Below are positions 45,928-59,262 of a DNA stretch of 64,000 nt, one piece after another. Under the pieces are notes generated by a model. That model was not told the DNA's origin and made no database searches. It was given only the letters and a program-made list of their open reading frames with translations. Source of the stretch: Paraescarpia echinospica (taxonomy: Eukaryota; Annelida; Polychaeta; Sabellida; Siboglinidae); contig CM034539.1 of assembly GCA_020002185.1 (NCBI GenBank), forward strand, positions 29,777,750 to 29,841,749, given 5' to 3'. Every line of letters starts with the position of its first letter. Positions within the stretch are counted from its first letter, which is position 1. A program made the position numbers and the translations under genes.

Positions 45928-48900
45928 GTATTTCCTTGTGTCGTAAGTGCGGAATTTGTTTTTGGAGTGCACATCTGCGAATGGAAAGGGGCCGTTCGTT
46001 AACTGAAACTGAGCACTTCGCTTCAAAGAATGTCGCTCAACTCCTCGGCTCGACTGTTGTTAATTACTGGCTTGACATGTCTTTCTAGCGTGTATACAAA
46101 TAACATTTGGCCATGTTGTTGGATATTTATATTTTCTATAACCTGGACTGTTTCTTCTTGTTTTGTTTGATATTTGGAGCGTGGGTATAACTATATTATA
46201 AATGTGTAGAACTTTGCGTATCATAAGTCATACCATCGTGTCCAATGGCAATGCTTAATTCCGTGACACCTTTGTATTGTGTAATTTTTTCTTCCGTCTG
46301 ACTCCTTCCGTAAATGTTTATGATGAACTGGCAGCTACCATTCTTAATAAACTTGGTTGGCATATCATCATTCAGTGTAAAAGTGTTGTGGGAATATATG
46401 TTTTGACTATATGCGCTACATCATCATAATTACATAAATAACAAGGTGCAATTGAACTGTGCACTGAGTAGGTACTTTCTGCGCTGCAATTAAACTATCA
46501 AAATAATACTAAGATAAATTTGTTATGTATTTCTTGACTACAGCATGGTACGGTAAGGGGATACTTATTTCAATCGAACAACAATTATTATATAGTATAA
46601 CTCTTGTGTGCTGAAATTGTAATAATACCAACACATATATAAGGTTATATGTTTTTTTATACTGATGTATATAGTTGGTTTCTATTTCAATATTGTTATT
46701 GCTGACAAATCAAGGGATGATTAAACACTATCGTCTTCAAGTCTTACATGTGAACCCTTTCACATTCTCCATTGAGCACAGAACACTGTGCATCAGATAG
46801 TGCTGAATGGGAATTTGGAGACACTTGCTGTGAGAGAGCAGTCAAGCACACGTGGTTGTGTATCAATAAGAAAACGAAATGGAAAATGACAACATGCCTA
46901 ATAATATTGCAAGCTTCATTGGACTGTAATAATAATAAATCGTTTTGTTTCTCATTGCCGTAGCCTAAGCTCGTTCATTAGAAACATATCACATTTACTA
47001 AACATTATACAACACTACTGACAATCATGAATATATATACACATGAATATACTATATCTATTCTCCTGTGGTGATATATACCCTACATCTAATTTTGAAA
47101 GAAACACATATATAAATAAAAGTCAACTGTCAAATATAAGTAGCCAGTGATGTTAATATTTTATAATTAGCTTTCTGTTGATGCGGGATGTTCACTTTTT
47201 TGTTAAAAAGTGTTTTGTTTAACTAGGAGAATTATGATATTGCAAACTACCTTATATATATGTATATATATTGTATAGTAAAAAAGCTGTTGTGTTTAAA
47301 CAATTCTACGAATAATACTGTAGTCCCAATTATGGATTATATTTTAATTGATACTTTATAGCCTAGGGCTAGACTCCTTGGTAGGTGTATTTAGGTTATT
47401 TAGATGTGTAAACAATCTAACACATTAACGAACCTAATTTGATAGGTATTGCCATTGATGAGTACTTTGGTGTGACCAAATACACAGAGATTGGATATTT
47501 CACAAGTGCACTACGGATTATGAACATACACAAAAAAACTGTCGGACAAAAGCAATTAATGCCTGCTCCCGAAACTGTCAGCGGCGAAATCTCGAGCGTG
47601 CCTGCATGTCCCGCTTGTCAATGCACTGCGGCTATTGTGGTGAATATAGGTTCCTGTTACCGAACATGGGGTCGCCTTATCATATCTGGATGACAACATC
47701 GCAACAGCCCAACCAAATTATTTAGTGTTTTAAAAAATCGAGCTGCCTTGTCGTCGGATGTAACTGAAATCTCAATGTCATTGACATGAATCATTGTCAC
47801 ATTGACATTGTCATTGTGACATTGACAGCGTCAGAAATCACTAGCTTGCACAATTCTGTCAGTTGCGCGCATCATATTAATAATATTACAATATGAGACA
47901 GTTATACGTATAGACGTTGTATTTGACGTTGATAATAATCCGTGTGATTCTGCATAATGTTATGAATGTTCGTGTGTACGTACTTGCATGCGTGCATGCA
48001 TAAGTTCTCGTAAACGTGCAATGGCGATCAGCCAACCGTTCACGATTTTTGGCAGCTCCCGTTTTTCGCCAGAAACAAATGTTTGTCACCTTGTGAATGA
48101 TCATTTTGAACTTTACCCCTTTGACATTGAAATGTCTTTTTGTGAGGACATGCGTTTCATATAATAGTCGATTAGTATATCAAGTGAGTACGACAAGTTG
48201 ACTTGTTGAAGTCCAACACACAAAGGTTAAAGAGTCGCGTTTAGAATAATAATTTATAATCGAGAGTAAAAAAAGAAACGTGCAAAGGCACACGGGGGAC
48301 ATGGATTTACGTAAACTACTTCTACTAATAATTGCATTGGTTTAATAAAAAAAGTGCTTATTTCTGTTTAAAAGGTCGTAAGAAATGACATTGTTCATTA
48401 CAACTGATAATTTGCTCAAGTCCGTTGCCAGGTGGACATTTTAACCGTCACAGGGGCGGATCCACAGGGTCAGGAGGCTTGCAAAACACTGGCGGACGAA
48501 AGAAATTCATATTGGGTTGGCTGAGCCGGAGCGGACTATAAAGTGTTGACACAGTTTATGACTCTCGATAAGTTATGTATGTACATGTTTTTAATTGTGT
48601 TTTGTCACGTGTGGCATTTAAAAAACTAGTTTATGATGCGACTTCAGCCTATAGAACCCAATGCTATTTACATAATCCGCTGCATTACCATCCACTTTAT
48701 AAATGCGCACCAAATAAATGGGTTATTTGAAGTACATGATGTGTAAGTGTTTTGACAATTGTGACTACCGCCAATATCTTAAACGTCCAGGTATGTCTTC
48801 TTGGCAATCGTCTAATGACGCATAGCTCATAAGGATGCGTATGTGATGATGGTTCTAGATTGATGACGACCGGATGAGACGCCGTAGTATTGCCCCACAG

Positions 48901-50324
48901 CTGCCATGTTACAAGTAGGTGCACTATCGGGTGGTTTTCTGTGTTTATATAGCTGTACTCGACTCTACTGTAAATTACGTTTTGATGTGTTCTGCGTTTA
49001 TACATAGATTGGTTTATAAACGAAGTATTGAGTTTTGGTAATTACTTCACTGGGTCTAACGTCGGCGAGGTATTTCCTGAACTGCGTATAACTACAAATA
49101 TTGTGTATTAAGATTTTCATTTGTTAAAAAAATTCAAATGATCTATTCGAAATAGGTACCGTTATTTACCCACACATGTTCGGAATGATGTTCCCAACAT
49201 GAGTATAGGCGTAGGGTATATTAAGGTAACGTCTGTCGCCAAAAGGTGAAAAACAGAGTTACGTACTTAGCAAGAATCACGTGCTCAAATAACAGAGGCA
49301 GATGAAAGAATACACTAAATAATAAAAACACAATCTGCAGTAGGTCTAACGCATCACGTTCTGGAAAGGACTGGTTTTCTGTCTACGTGGATATCCCAAC
49401 ATAGTAAAAGTAATTCGGACCCAGGAAACCGGACAGATATGATTGGAAAAAGAGACAACTTTGATACAAGACGCTTCAATGATTAGAGATGAAGGAGTTC
49501 AGATGTAAAATGTTGGGAAACGTAAGGGAAATTTGGGAAAATCGATTGTTCCACTCAATACTTCGTTTTTCAACCATTACTAAAAGTTGTCATTAGTTAA
49601 AATTATACAATGAAGGAAAGACGGTTTTGTCAAAACTCGGTTGCATACTAAGAAGATATGTTTCTATTCGTTGAATACCATATCCTATATCAGGCCCGTA
49701 GACCGGGGAATAGGTGCGAGTGAACCCCGCTGAGGTAAAGGCATTCCGCTTGAGCATACCTTAGATGTGTGTGGGTGGGGTGTAGCTGTGTGTATTTTGA
49801 GCCCGGGAGGGTTGCAATTAGACCAGAGGTTTTGGGCGAGCCTCAAGGGGAAGTGCAACTGGAATTGAAAAATACGGGCCTGTGTGTATTTTCCAAATTG
49901 GTGCATCAGAATGTGCATTCAAATGCAACCGTGCATTTGCATTTGTACCCGAAATAGTTTCACTTGTATTTAAATGCGACTCCTACATGTATGTGTTTTT
50001 AAATGTCAAATCAAATGCATATCTAATGCAGACGAACTTGCTTGAATAATTAGTATTGCTAGATCCTGCACCTGATATACAAGTTTACATTATTGCTTAA
50101 TAAGCATCACATAGTATATTATAATTTTTTTTGAATATTAACATGAATAAAATCTACATTTACAAATGTAATATAAAAACACACCTTTCAAATGTATTTA
50201 CAGTGTATATCCAAAACATTGCCGTTTAAACATTTGCAATTTGTGACACCGAAAAATGGCATCTGCTTTGGAATAAATTGCTACATTTGCATTTGCGTTC
50301 GTATGCTTTGAGAATTTGCAATTG
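45928..50324. other. 4.4 kb with no supported gene
   Basis: AT-rich, with scattered short frames and no recognised motifs. A TGACATTG/CATTGTCA short repeat is at 47775-47830, and a run of GCATTTGCATTTG-like motifs is at about 49900-50300. I see no splice-supported exon. Confidence 0.4.
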
Positions 50325-50328
50325 TTAA

Positions 50329-51242
50329 GGTAGCAGAACTCCAGTCATATTTTAAAATATATAAGTCACTCAAAAACCTATAATATTATTAGAATGACTA
50401 TACATCATTTATTCAAGAGACAATTGTTTTTGCATAAATTATGCAAATTAATACTCAAAATGTCTGCCAACGACAGAAATATATGAAATTTTTCAAACAA
50501 TATATTTTCAGAAGCATACATCATAATGATCTGAAATTTACACACAGCATTTATTACATGGTACTGTATGTGATGGTGAAAGATTGTAACAAATAAATGA
50601 TATTGAAAAATTTTATGTGGAAAAAACAAAAATCGTAAATTGTTTTCTCCAAATTATGTATTCTGGCACATGGTACACTAATTCTAAAATAAGTACAGCA
50701 AAATGCTTTGATCATCCCATATAGCTGAGTCTTGTGTACTTCTCTTTCAAATTTGAAGCAAATTCGACAAAACATGGCGACGCTATGATGTTTGAAAGAA
50801 CGTGTTAAACAGGAAAAAACTGATTCTGAGAAAATCGCTGGTAAAGTTTGATATTGAGCAAAAAAGTGTGAAAACTCACTGAATATCTAATAAAGCTGTC
50901 ACAGGCATTGTTCATTACTCCTAGTGTCCTCCCTTTTCATATGTATTTCCTTCTTCATTCTCCTTGTTGTCCTGGAAGTTTTTTTTCTTCGCTCGAAGGA
51001 TTTAAAATAGATACACTAGAAATTATCGTATCCAAGGACAAATCACGTTGCTATGGTAAAATCTGATGTGACCTAAAATTACATGGTTACTCCATATGTG
51101 TAATAAAACTATTTTTTTATTATTATTTCACTTAAAATGTAATACTTAATGTAGGAAAACATATTTTTCAAAGTATACATGAAAAAATATGGAGAAAAAA
51201 ATATATATAAATTTTTTCATATTTGACTGGAGGTCTGCTACC
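50329..51242. mobile_element. 914-bp TTAA-flanked MITE
   Basis: The ends GGTAGCAGAACTCCAGTCA (left) and complement GGTAGCAGACCTCCAGTCA (right) differ at one base. Both abut TTAA (50325-50328 and 51243-51246). The interior is AT-rich with no transposase. Ends differ from those of the 5290-5998 element, so this is a second TTAA family. Confidence 0.85.
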
Positions 51243-51246
51243 TTAA

Positions 51247-51624
51247 CAAGTCTGACCCCTAGTTCTCAAGTGAAAATAGAATAGACGAATGTTATTACCC
51301 AGCCACAAAATTAAGGTTCATCAAGCATATAAAATGGCTGACACGCAAAGGAATCTATCGGACATTCCGTCATGCATTATGTTGAAATTCTGGCAAAAAA
51401 ATGTTTTTCTTTGCAATGAAAACATAGGGCAACTTGTTTGAGTGAGAACGGTATGCGGGAAATATATTTATTTGGCAGATGTAATGCTGCCTTAGTAATG
51501 CAATGCACATAATTTATATCAACATTGTTGATCAAAATTGTACGGTGTCACTGGTATAATTTTGATCAATTGTGGTGTCACTTTCTGGATCCGTCAATTA
51601 ATGTATTTGTCCTGATCTCTGCAG
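51247..51624. other. Upstream region of the secreted-protein gene
   Basis: No coding exon recognised. CCTGATCTCTGCAG immediately before the ATG is a good splice acceptor, so an untranslated exon and intron probably lie upstream. Confidence 0.4.
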
Positions 51625-51981
51625 ATGTCCGGAATGCGGCGTCTGATTCTGGTCGTCCTGATATGTTGCTGTCTGGTGGTGACCCACGCAGGACACATAA
51701 ACAAACGTCATCCCGCGGGCTTCAAAGACGGCAAAAAATACCCAATGGCCGGCAACAAAATCACTATGACCGAGGCGCAGGAGTGCAGGGTGTACTGCAT
51801 AAGGAAATACTTCAATTGTTATGAGAAAAACCGCTGCCACTTGAAAAAGAATGAATACCGCATTGAATACTGCAAACGGCAGCACAGGGAGTGTATGGTG
51901 TACTGTAAGGAAATGATACACAGGATGGAAATTGGCGACTTTCCTCCAATCAACAGTTTTATTGTAGATGATAGGAAGTAA
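51625..51981 (+). CDS. Small secreted cysteine-rich protein (118 aa), family unknown
   Basis: The open frame starts MSGMRRLILVVLICCCLVV, a clear signal peptide with cleavage likely near THAG at residues 20-23. The mature part is about 95 residues and basic. It has seven cysteines in the near-symmetric spacing C-x3-C-x6-C-x5-C-x11-C-x6-C-x3-C, so paired C-x3-C motifs flank the core, as in disulfide-linked helical hairpins. The C-terminus is acidic (VDDRK). A splice acceptor abuts the ATG, so the coding region is probably one exon. I do not recognise the family. Possible roles include an extracellular-matrix, immune or venom-type peptide, but none is supported. The odd number of cysteines leaves one free or pairing between chains. 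Confidence 0.7.
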   Translation: MSGMRRLILVVLICCCLVVTHAGHINKRHPAGFKDGKKYPMAGNKITMTEAQECRVYCIRKYFNCYEKNRCHLKKNEYRIEYCKRQHRECMVYCKEMIHRMEIGDFPPINSFIVDDRK

Positions 51982-52496
51982 TTAATACATTTAAAAATGG
52001 GTCCATGCTACGGCGTAATATGTACCGTAATATGTGCCGTAATATGTACCGTAGCCCAAATCTGTCTCACCACTGGACACATGGAAGACACGGCGTGAGA
52101 TTCTTCTGATTCTGATTTGGAAAGATGTGTCGCAAATGTGAGGACTTGTAGGACTGTTGCCGCATACAGCGATGAACCATTGGCAGTAGACGTCACCCAG
52201 GAACGTTTATGACATGTACGATGATGACGACGATATAAAAAGGAACATTTTGAGACTGTCGTTGTCGCCGGTGACAAACGACAATTTCAGATTCACGGAC
52301 CGAACATTTATTGGAAACGGACAACTACACACGCACGTGCGCACGTACGCACACACTCACATACATACTTACATGCACATACACATACAGACAAGAACAA
52401 ACACCCCCGGACCCACACACTGACAAACACACACGCACGCACACATACATATACTCATATACACGCACGCACACACGCTCGCACGCACGCACAAAG
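51982..52496. repeat. Short repeats and CACACGCACG-type low complexity
   Basis: A CCGTAATATGTAC-like repeat (three units) lies at 52010-52055, and a CACACA/CACGCACG tract at 52325-52495. The antisense and sense frames across the tract are by-products. No gene seen. Confidence 0.7.
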
Positions 52497-52832
52497 GTAA
52501 ACGGTATTTTCTTATATATATAGCGCAGTAGCCAGTCCTTTGAACTGGTCAAAGCGCTTTACACTTTACTCCCTGGCAGACCTGTACAACCGAACACCAT
52601 TTCGACTTCTATGGGAAGCATTCAGCCACGTTGCAATTAATGCGCGAAGTCTATTCGTACACAACTATCCACCACTGTCTATAGCCAGGTACTCATTTAT
52701 ACAGCTGAATGAACTGGAGCAACGTAGAGTGAACGAACTTGCCGGAGGTTCGACACGACACAAGATTCGAACCCGTCGGTTCTCTCGAATGAGAGTCCGA
52801 TGCTCTAGTTACTGCGCCACGGCGCACGCGCG
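52497..52832 (-). mobile_element. tRNA-derived SINE, copy B (most complete)
   Basis: On the minus strand the head reads GCCGTGGCGCAGT, CTAGAGCATCGGACTCTC (A-box region) and GGGTTCGAATC (B box), a tRNA-like RNA polymerase III promoter. The body then follows, shared with copies A and C. The tail contains AAAGCGCTTTGACC and GCGCTATATATATAAG, resembling the L2/V-type 3' domains that let LINEs copy SINEs. Confidence 0.85.
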
Positions 52833-53379
52833 CACGCACACACTCATACCTCTTTTCGGACTTCTGAAGTAAAGGCTGATTACAGAATACTCCACCCCGT
52901 ATATTTAATGAGAACGTAATTTTTAGGTTTTGTATACAAATAACTTGAACTAAGAAACTGTTCTGCATCGGCATAGTCTTTGAGAGTGCCAAGTAAACAT
53001 AATTATTCGACTTGTTCAGAATCAACTCGACGACGTAAACAAACGACGCCAGTTTATAATCGAGAGACGTCGAACGTGAAGTGTCTGCTCTGGCAAGAGG
53101 CAAACAAACACAGTCAACCATCTATCTCGACTTTAAAGTTAAACGATTATTACAAGCGGCATTCAAGATAAACAGCAAGCATGACACAGTTTTACTTGTC
53201 TGAAGTATGCATGTTAGTTTCTGGTAAATGCTTACACATACTATCAGTTCCCGTGCACGCTTTAGTAAAAACCATCTACGTTTTAGTAACTAACTATAAT
53301 CGAGGAACGTGCATGTGTGTATGTATGCGGGTACATTAAAGTTTTCCTCTTAATGGCTTAAACGTCGAGCGTCAGACGT
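52833..53379. other. No gene seen
   Basis: A 142-codon minus frame overlaps the SINE and shows no motif. Otherwise unassigned. Confidence 0.4.
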
Positions 53380-53760
53380 TCAGGGATTAATCGTCATATT
53401 AGTGTAGGCCACTATGTTGTAAAAGAAGCATTCGTGCAGAAAAAACTTTCTCTTGATTTTGCATATTTGGGTAATAAAGGTCTTACAAAATTGGTGTGGC
53501 AATTTTTCTAAGCAGGATAAGTTTACTAAATTCAAGATGGCCGCACACCATGCAAATTGCGACAATTTTCCATTAAAATTTGATTTTAAATAATTCCTTA
53601 CATGTTTATAATGGTGTCTGGAACGTTTACCATTGATAATACTCATTTATATTAGTACGTGTGTCTCTTAGATACATGTGAGCGCTAGTGGAGGTCGGCC
53701 ATCTTGAATTTCAAAACGGCGGTCACCAAAATGGGAATTAGGGGAATTACTTACTGCCGA
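53380..53760 (+). repeat. Dispersed repeat with CCATCTTGAA motifs, copy 1
   Basis: Shares ordered blocks with the inverse copy at 56450-56860: AAGATGGCCGC, CATGCAAATTGC, CCTTACATGTTTATA, GTGAGCGCT and GGTCGGCCATCTTGAA. The CCATCTTG core is a YY1-like site. Confidence 0.7.
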
Positions 53761-54159
53761 CTGTGCTGTCATGTTCTATATATATATTTTTTCTTTTACT
53801 GATAATACTGTGTGTGTGCTAACTATTTTATCATCGTTAAATAAATTTTGTAAAACAGACTTATCAGTCAATGGTCTTTATATTAAATACGTTATATAGG
53901 TTGGACAGATTGTCGTGGTAGCAACATTGATGTTTCTGTGAAACAACTAAGCCTAATTTAATTATACACAAATTCTGACATCTTAAGTACTTGTGTGCAT
54001 TGTATAACAATATTAGTATCATAAATTTTAGTCCACGGCACAGGATCTGTCAAAACTACCAAAAGGAAAAACGTTTCGACAATGCATGCATTTGGTTTGG
54101 CTATACCAGCTGTTTATATTGTTTCACCGTGGCCATTTTGAATTAAATATCATCGTCTT

Positions 54160-55995
54160 CCAAACCCAAGGATATGTGTGTATTCTTCCTCATTGTTCGT
54201 TGTTGTAAACGGGTAGAGACACATACAACATTATTGAACAGCTCTTTCATGTCATTCTATTGTTTTCAATCAGCAGAAGTCGTGATCTTCCCATTTTCTC
54301 GTATCCTTGATTTTATTTCACCTCTACTTCCTTCGCTAGTTTACCTGCATTCACTCTTACCAAGTGGCCTGTTCACCTCTTCCCGTTAGGTTGTAGGGCA
54401 TGCCAATCTCTTTCTTCAGTTCATTCATCCTGCTTCTGTCCACCCTATTTGTTCTTGTAATTCTTCAAACCCAGTTGTTCTCGCAAATTTGCAGCTTCTG
54501 TTGTTCTGTCAGCGCCACTGTCTCCAGACCATACTGACATGTTAACATGCTCTTGTTCGTTATTTGCTATTATGGCCAGAGCGTCTGGATACACCGTCTA
54601 CCGGAGAATATCCTTCGTGCTGACCTTTCTGCCGAGTAGTTCTATCACCATGACAAACAATTAATGGCTAAGGGCACTTCGTTACGTCAACCCGATATCA
54701 AGTGGAAACAATTCAGACATACCAGAACCTACCACAACTTTTCCTTTTGTTTTCTCATACATTGCATTCGCCATCATGACTTATGACTGTGTCTTAGACC
54801 GTTTACATATCCTCAAATCCACATATCCCACAGCCTTAATTGCATATCCCAAATCCTTTTACGACCCCATACTTACCATGGTAACTCAAGGTCGTTGTTA
54901 TTTCCTCCAAGGTTTAGTAGTTTCTTGAAGTAGCTGTCCCACACATTCGACACTCTTTCTTGTTTTGTCACTAACTTACCATTTCTAACCTTGACCACCA
55001 CCCCACCTTCGCTCCTTACTATTCTTATCCTTGTCTCGGACCAGTTTGTATTATAATGGTCTTTCTACCATCCTCGTCTTGCTTGCTGTACACGTCACGT
55101 ATGCGTTCATATTCCTCTTCGCCTTATCTGCAGCTGTCTTTGCTGTTTTCTTCTTCTACCAATGTTTGGACATCCGGTAGATCTACTCTCTCTGCAGTCT
55201 TCTTTATTGTCTTCAATATTTCCATGTTTTCGCACACTGCCTCTGCAACTTCGTTTGTCAAGAAGCATTGGTAACTACTCCTTGACACTCAGCTCTTTCC
55301 CTGTGCTTTTCCACCTAGCTCCGCTGTAGCTCACACAAATGCTTCTTTGTATTTTTCGATACTTCCTCAAACCACCAACTTCGTTATTGACCTCTTCATA
55401 TTTAACTTCATCCGCTCCTTGTAATCAACAGCGATGTTGTATTTATGACTCCATCACTTAATACACCTGCTGTCCAAGGTCTTGATTTGTTCCTTCTTCT
55501 GCGTACGCACACTGAACACCTCTGGGTTGTGCTGTGTTGTGACGTGCTCTTCACCAACCAAAGCTTTACAATATTATTTTCATTCCCCCATAGCTGCTGC
55601 TTCCGCGCTGTTGAGCAAATCTTCTTCACCTGGTTCCCAACTCCAACATGTGCATTGAAATCTGCCGCAATATACAACATCACTTCCAGGGCAAAAGTTA
55701 TCCAATGATCCTCTCCAAAGCATCCGTGAATAATTTTTTCTCTGCAGCCATGCTTCCCGTATGTGGCCCATATACATACATAACAAACATGTTTTCTATT
55801 CATTCGCTATGTCATCAGTATACGCCCCTTCCACCTAACAACTCTGACCACCGTCTTACGTACTGCGTCTGTTCTGATATAATCACGCCAACTGCATTGC
55901 TTCTTCCATCTCCTCATGCGTATAGTAGCTCAACCATCATCCTTGTTCTGTCTCCCTTCCGCTTGGTCTCCTGGATGCATAAAACCTCCAGTCGT
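54160..55995 (-). mobile_element. Degenerate LINE, endonuclease to C-terminus
   Basis: Read on the minus strand, the 5' part at about 55950 shows LEVLCIQETK, typical of the AP-endonuclease start in LINEs. Later fragments include FRCTCW-like and YNIAVDYKERMKLN pieces. Near 54400-54520 there is LETVALTEQQKLQICENN, a C-terminal polymerase block. Many stops and frame changes interrupt it, so it is an old copy. Confidence 0.6.
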
Positions 55996-56449
55996 CTTTA
56001 AGAATATGTCGCTATTTAAATAGGGTAGCATCATATTAAATAAATCCCCCCCAGCTGCGTAAAGTTGCATTCTGAATAACACTACGATTTACGACTGCTT
56101 TCAAGAAGATATATGCGTAACATGAACAGTATTTATTTATTTGATCGTACTTGTTACCACACTGGCATTCGATATGTTATTTGACAAATAATTGTTGTGC
56201 TTTTGCAAAGTTGTTGGTCTCTAGGTTCGGCCAGCTGAATAACAAACGTATGATGATATATTTGTTTGTCTTTTGTTTTATCTTAAAATTGCATATTATA
56301 TGAACAAAGTCCGTTATAAATTATGTGGAGTTAATGGTGTATAGTGTATAGGACATGTTGATTCACATAAAATTTGTAGTTATAAGATAGACGATCTCAG
56401 TGACACTCAGAATGCAAACTAAAAGCCAACTACTCCGTAATGAGTGATG

Positions 56450-56865
56450 ATATTCATGCTGCCGGCCATCTTGGATTTGCAACCCTATAAGTATTTATAA
56501 GCATTTTCAAACTAATTAATACTTTCAGGATACAAAGAAGCACTGGTAAAAGAAAATGGCATACTGAACACAATAATACAGTGAACGGTGCGTAATTAAT
56601 TTTACAACCGCCATCTTGAAATTCAAGATGGCGGACCTCCACCAGCGCTCACATTTACCTAAGGTACACATGTATTAACATAAAAGGGTGTTGTTAATGC
56701 TAAAGGCCCATACTCCAATATAAACATGTAAGGGATTATTTAAAACAAAATTATAATGCAAAATTGGTGCAATTTGCATGGTGGGCGGCCATCTTGGATT
56801 TGGTAAACTTATCCTGCATAGAAAAATTTTCACCCTCATTTTTTATACCTTTTTAACATCAAGAT
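56450..56865 (-). repeat. Dispersed repeat with CCATCTTG motifs, copy 2 (inverse of copy 1)
   Basis: Contains CATCTTGGATTTG, CAAGATGGCGGACC, AGCGCTCACATT, AACATGTAAGGGATTATTT, GCAATTTGCATGG and GGCGGCCATCTTGG in the order expected for an inverse copy of 53380-53760. It extends further at its left end. Confidence 0.7.
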
Positions 56866-56869
56866 TCAT

Positions 56870-57287
56870 AATCAAGTGAAAGATTGCTTTAAAAAAACGT
56901 TCTGAACGAACTTACACAAAGAATACTCCCCCCCCCCCAACAGTCGCAGGGCAGCTGTCAGCTCTGTTGTGCGCTGGACAGGGCAGTACTCGCCCGTTTT
57001 TTCCCCCCCATGAAAAATCCTGGATACGATTATACATGTAAAGTTAATATAATATTACGTGGGGTCGGAATAGCACCATTGATTTAGAATCCCTGTAAAA
57101 AGAACCCCTCCTCCCGCCTACCGATCGAAATGTACGCCCTGCTTACCGAAGAATGATTATTTCACAAGATGCAGAACTATTGTATAATGTGAGGATAGAA
57201 TCATTCGTTGGCGAACGGGCGTAGGTTTTGATCGGGATACTGTTTTTCCTTTTTGAAGCCCTTTTTACGACGCTACCCTTCTAAAAA
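56870..57287. other. No gene seen
   Basis: Has a C homopolymer at about 56930 and no coding signal. Confidence 0.4.
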
Positions 57288-57289
57288 AG

Positions 57290-57655
57290 TAAAGGTAAAG
57301 TTTTTTTTATACAGCGTAGTATTCAGTAAGTTTTCATACAACGCAGTATCCATTCCTTAGGACTGCTCAAAACGATTTACACTTCAATGCCTGGCAGACC
57401 TGTTTAATCGAACACTATCTCGACTTCCTGGAAAGCATTCAGCTACGCTGCAGTTAATGCGTGAAAACTATTCATACACAAATACCCACCATTGTCTATA
57501 ACCAAGTACTCACCCATACAGCTGAGTGAACTGAATCATCGTTGAGTGAATTAACTTGTCCAGGGTTCAACACGGAAGCACAGGATTTGAATCCGAGTAC
57601 TCTCGATTGAGAGTCTGATGATCTAGACACTGCGCCTCCGCGCTCCAAGGCGAAC
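57290..57655 (-). mobile_element. tRNA-derived SINE, copy C
   Basis: Same body as copies A and B. The minus-strand head shows GGAGGCGCAGTGTCTAGATC and GGATTCAAATCC, diverged A- and B-box sites. The tail end (ACAACGCAGTATCC / ACAGCGTAGTATTC) is duplicated. It is followed at 57655 by a C run. Confidence 0.8.
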
Positions 57656-57819
57656 CCCCCCCCCCCGAACCCCGATTTGGAGTTGTTGTATTTGACAATA
57701 AACCGAAGTAGGTAGCACGTGTGCATAGTCGCGTAGGACAGGAAAACCAGACGCGTTAAGCCGGCGTTTTCCTTGTTGTGTAGTTGTAGTTTGGATGCAC
57801 ACACGCATACGTTCGCACA

Positions 57820-57890
57820 TTGGTTGATTGATTGATTGATTGATCGATTGATCGATTGATCGATTGATCGATTGATCGATTGATCGAATA
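57820..57890. repeat. GATT/GATC tetranucleotide microsatellite
   Basis: About 17 tetranucleotide units, first GATT and then alternating GATC-GATT, which makes an 8-bp period in the second half. Periodic minus frames (SIDQSINR) result from it. Confidence 0.95.
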
Positions 57891-59080
<1,190 letters not shown>

Positions 59081-59081
59081 A

Positions 59082-59262
59082 CTCCCACGTTGAACGTGGT
59101 TCTTGTGCAGATATCAGCTCACGTTGAACGTGATACGTATCACCTAACGTTGAACTTGATTCTTGTGCAAGTATCACCTTACGTTGAACGTGATTCCTGT
59201 GCAGATATCAGCTCATGTTGAACGTGATTCTCGTGCAAATATCAGCTCACGTTGAACGTGAT
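59082..59262. repeat. About 45-bp tandem repeat with a palindrome CACGTTGAACGTG
   Basis: Five copies of CACGTTGAACGTG (a 13-base palindrome around G), four of them linked by TGATTCTTGTGCAGATATCAG-like spacers. Central copies have one or two substitutions. Confidence 0.88.

Noticed and set aside
52770..52832. Possible tRNA gene from A- and B-box motifs
   Set aside because: No closing acceptor stem, and the motifs continue into a repeat body present three times, so this is a SINE head.
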